From positions 1-11,717 of the forward strand of contig CALDSM010000627.1 of NCBI GenBank assembly GCA_937923585.1: DNA of 11,717 bases. The letters are read 5' to 3'. Shown one piece after another: positions 11,670 through 11,717 of the stretch; the first letter of the stretch is position 1, and every line of letters starts with the position of its first letter. Made by a program: the position numbers and the translations under genes. Source of the stretch: an uncultured bacterium (GTDB taxonomy: Bacteria; Hydrogenedentota; Hydrogenedentia; Hydrogenedentales; CAITNO01). The notes beneath the pieces were generated by a model, which was not told where the DNA came from, did not search any database, and saw only the letters and a program-made list of their open reading frames with translations.

Positions 11670-11717
11670 AGATCGGAAGAGCACACGTCTGAACTCCAGT
11701 CACGATCAGATCTCGTA
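11670..11717. other. Illumina TruSeq indexed (P7) adapter, not genomic
   Basis: AGATCGGAAGAGCACACGTC and the following bases to 11703 equal the TruSeq indexed adapter read-through, then a six-base index GATCAG (11704-11709, TruSeq index 9) and the constant ATCTCGTA. Genomic sequence ends at 11669. Like the left adapter, it is exactly 48 bases long. Confidence 0.98.

Noticed and set aside
1..11717. CRISPR array, toxin-antitoxin module, phage or defence system
   Set aside because: No regularly spaced repeats and no recognisable Cas, nuclease, toxin or phage structural genes on either strand.

Overview
The window is an 11.7 kb assembled contig. Illumina TruSeq adapter sequence remains on both ends (1-48 and 11670-11717), so the biological sequence is 49-11669, and the first and last genes are cut by the contig ends rather than by biology. 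The contig is GC-rich. It encodes a GEGEGEGEP-type linker in a large secreted Ig-repeat protein, a DUF1593/Sde182 domain, a Tat-exported xylose-isomerase-like TIM barrel protein and a Gfo/Idh/MocA oxidoreductase. That combination suggests a PVC- or Hydrogenedentota-like environmental bacterium. This is an inference from protein style; there is no rRNA or marker gene here to settle it.

Layout. 49-1009 (+): C-terminal three quarters of a GlpT/UhpT-type organophosphate:phosphate antiporter. 1010-2152: a degraded zone of lower apparent GC. It holds an integrase N-terminus broken by two TAG codons, a minus-strand open frame with a ParB/KorB-like helix-turn-helix but no usable start codon, short degenerate repeats and a strong terminator-type hairpin. 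2153-5104 (-): a 983-residue secreted modular protein (nucleoside-hydrolase-like DUF1593 domain, carbohydrate-binding-like domain, InlB-type repeat, several Ig-like domains), with a good promoter and a leader that can fold. 5543-5619 (+): tRNA-Arg(CCG) with its own promoter. 5718-5807: a long inverted-repeat element that can act as terminator. 5847-6620 (-): a methyltransferase of the phosphoethanolamine N-methyltransferase type with two changed active-site positions. 6881-7078 (-): a 65-residue ORF under an extended -10 promoter placed for leaderless translation. 7208-7488: foldable intergenic DNA ahead of a 61-residue, TTG-started, Lys/Glu-rich protein (7489-7674, +). 7846-8505 (+): DUF374 lysophospholipid-acyltransferase-like enzyme. 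8688-9560 (+): four-helix membrane protein with one PAS domain and no output domain. 9584-10462 (-) and 10697-11669 (-): Tat-secreted TIM barrel protein and Gfo/Idh/MocA enzyme.

How the genes may work together. The TIM barrel protein and the oxidoreductase are on one strand in the order oxidoreductase then TIM barrel, a pairing common in polysaccharide and sugar-derivative catabolism. The organophosphate antiporter and the secreted DUF1593/carbohydrate-binding protein fit the same saprophytic lifestyle. The methyltransferase and the DUF374 protein could both act on lipid headgroups or lipids, but they are not adjacent and no shared regulation is visible. I see no CRISPR array, toxin-antitoxin pair, phage module or recognisable defence system. 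The observations most worth following are the altered PMT-like methyltransferase, the leaderless small ORF, the foldable region at 7208-7488 and the startless HTH fragment.
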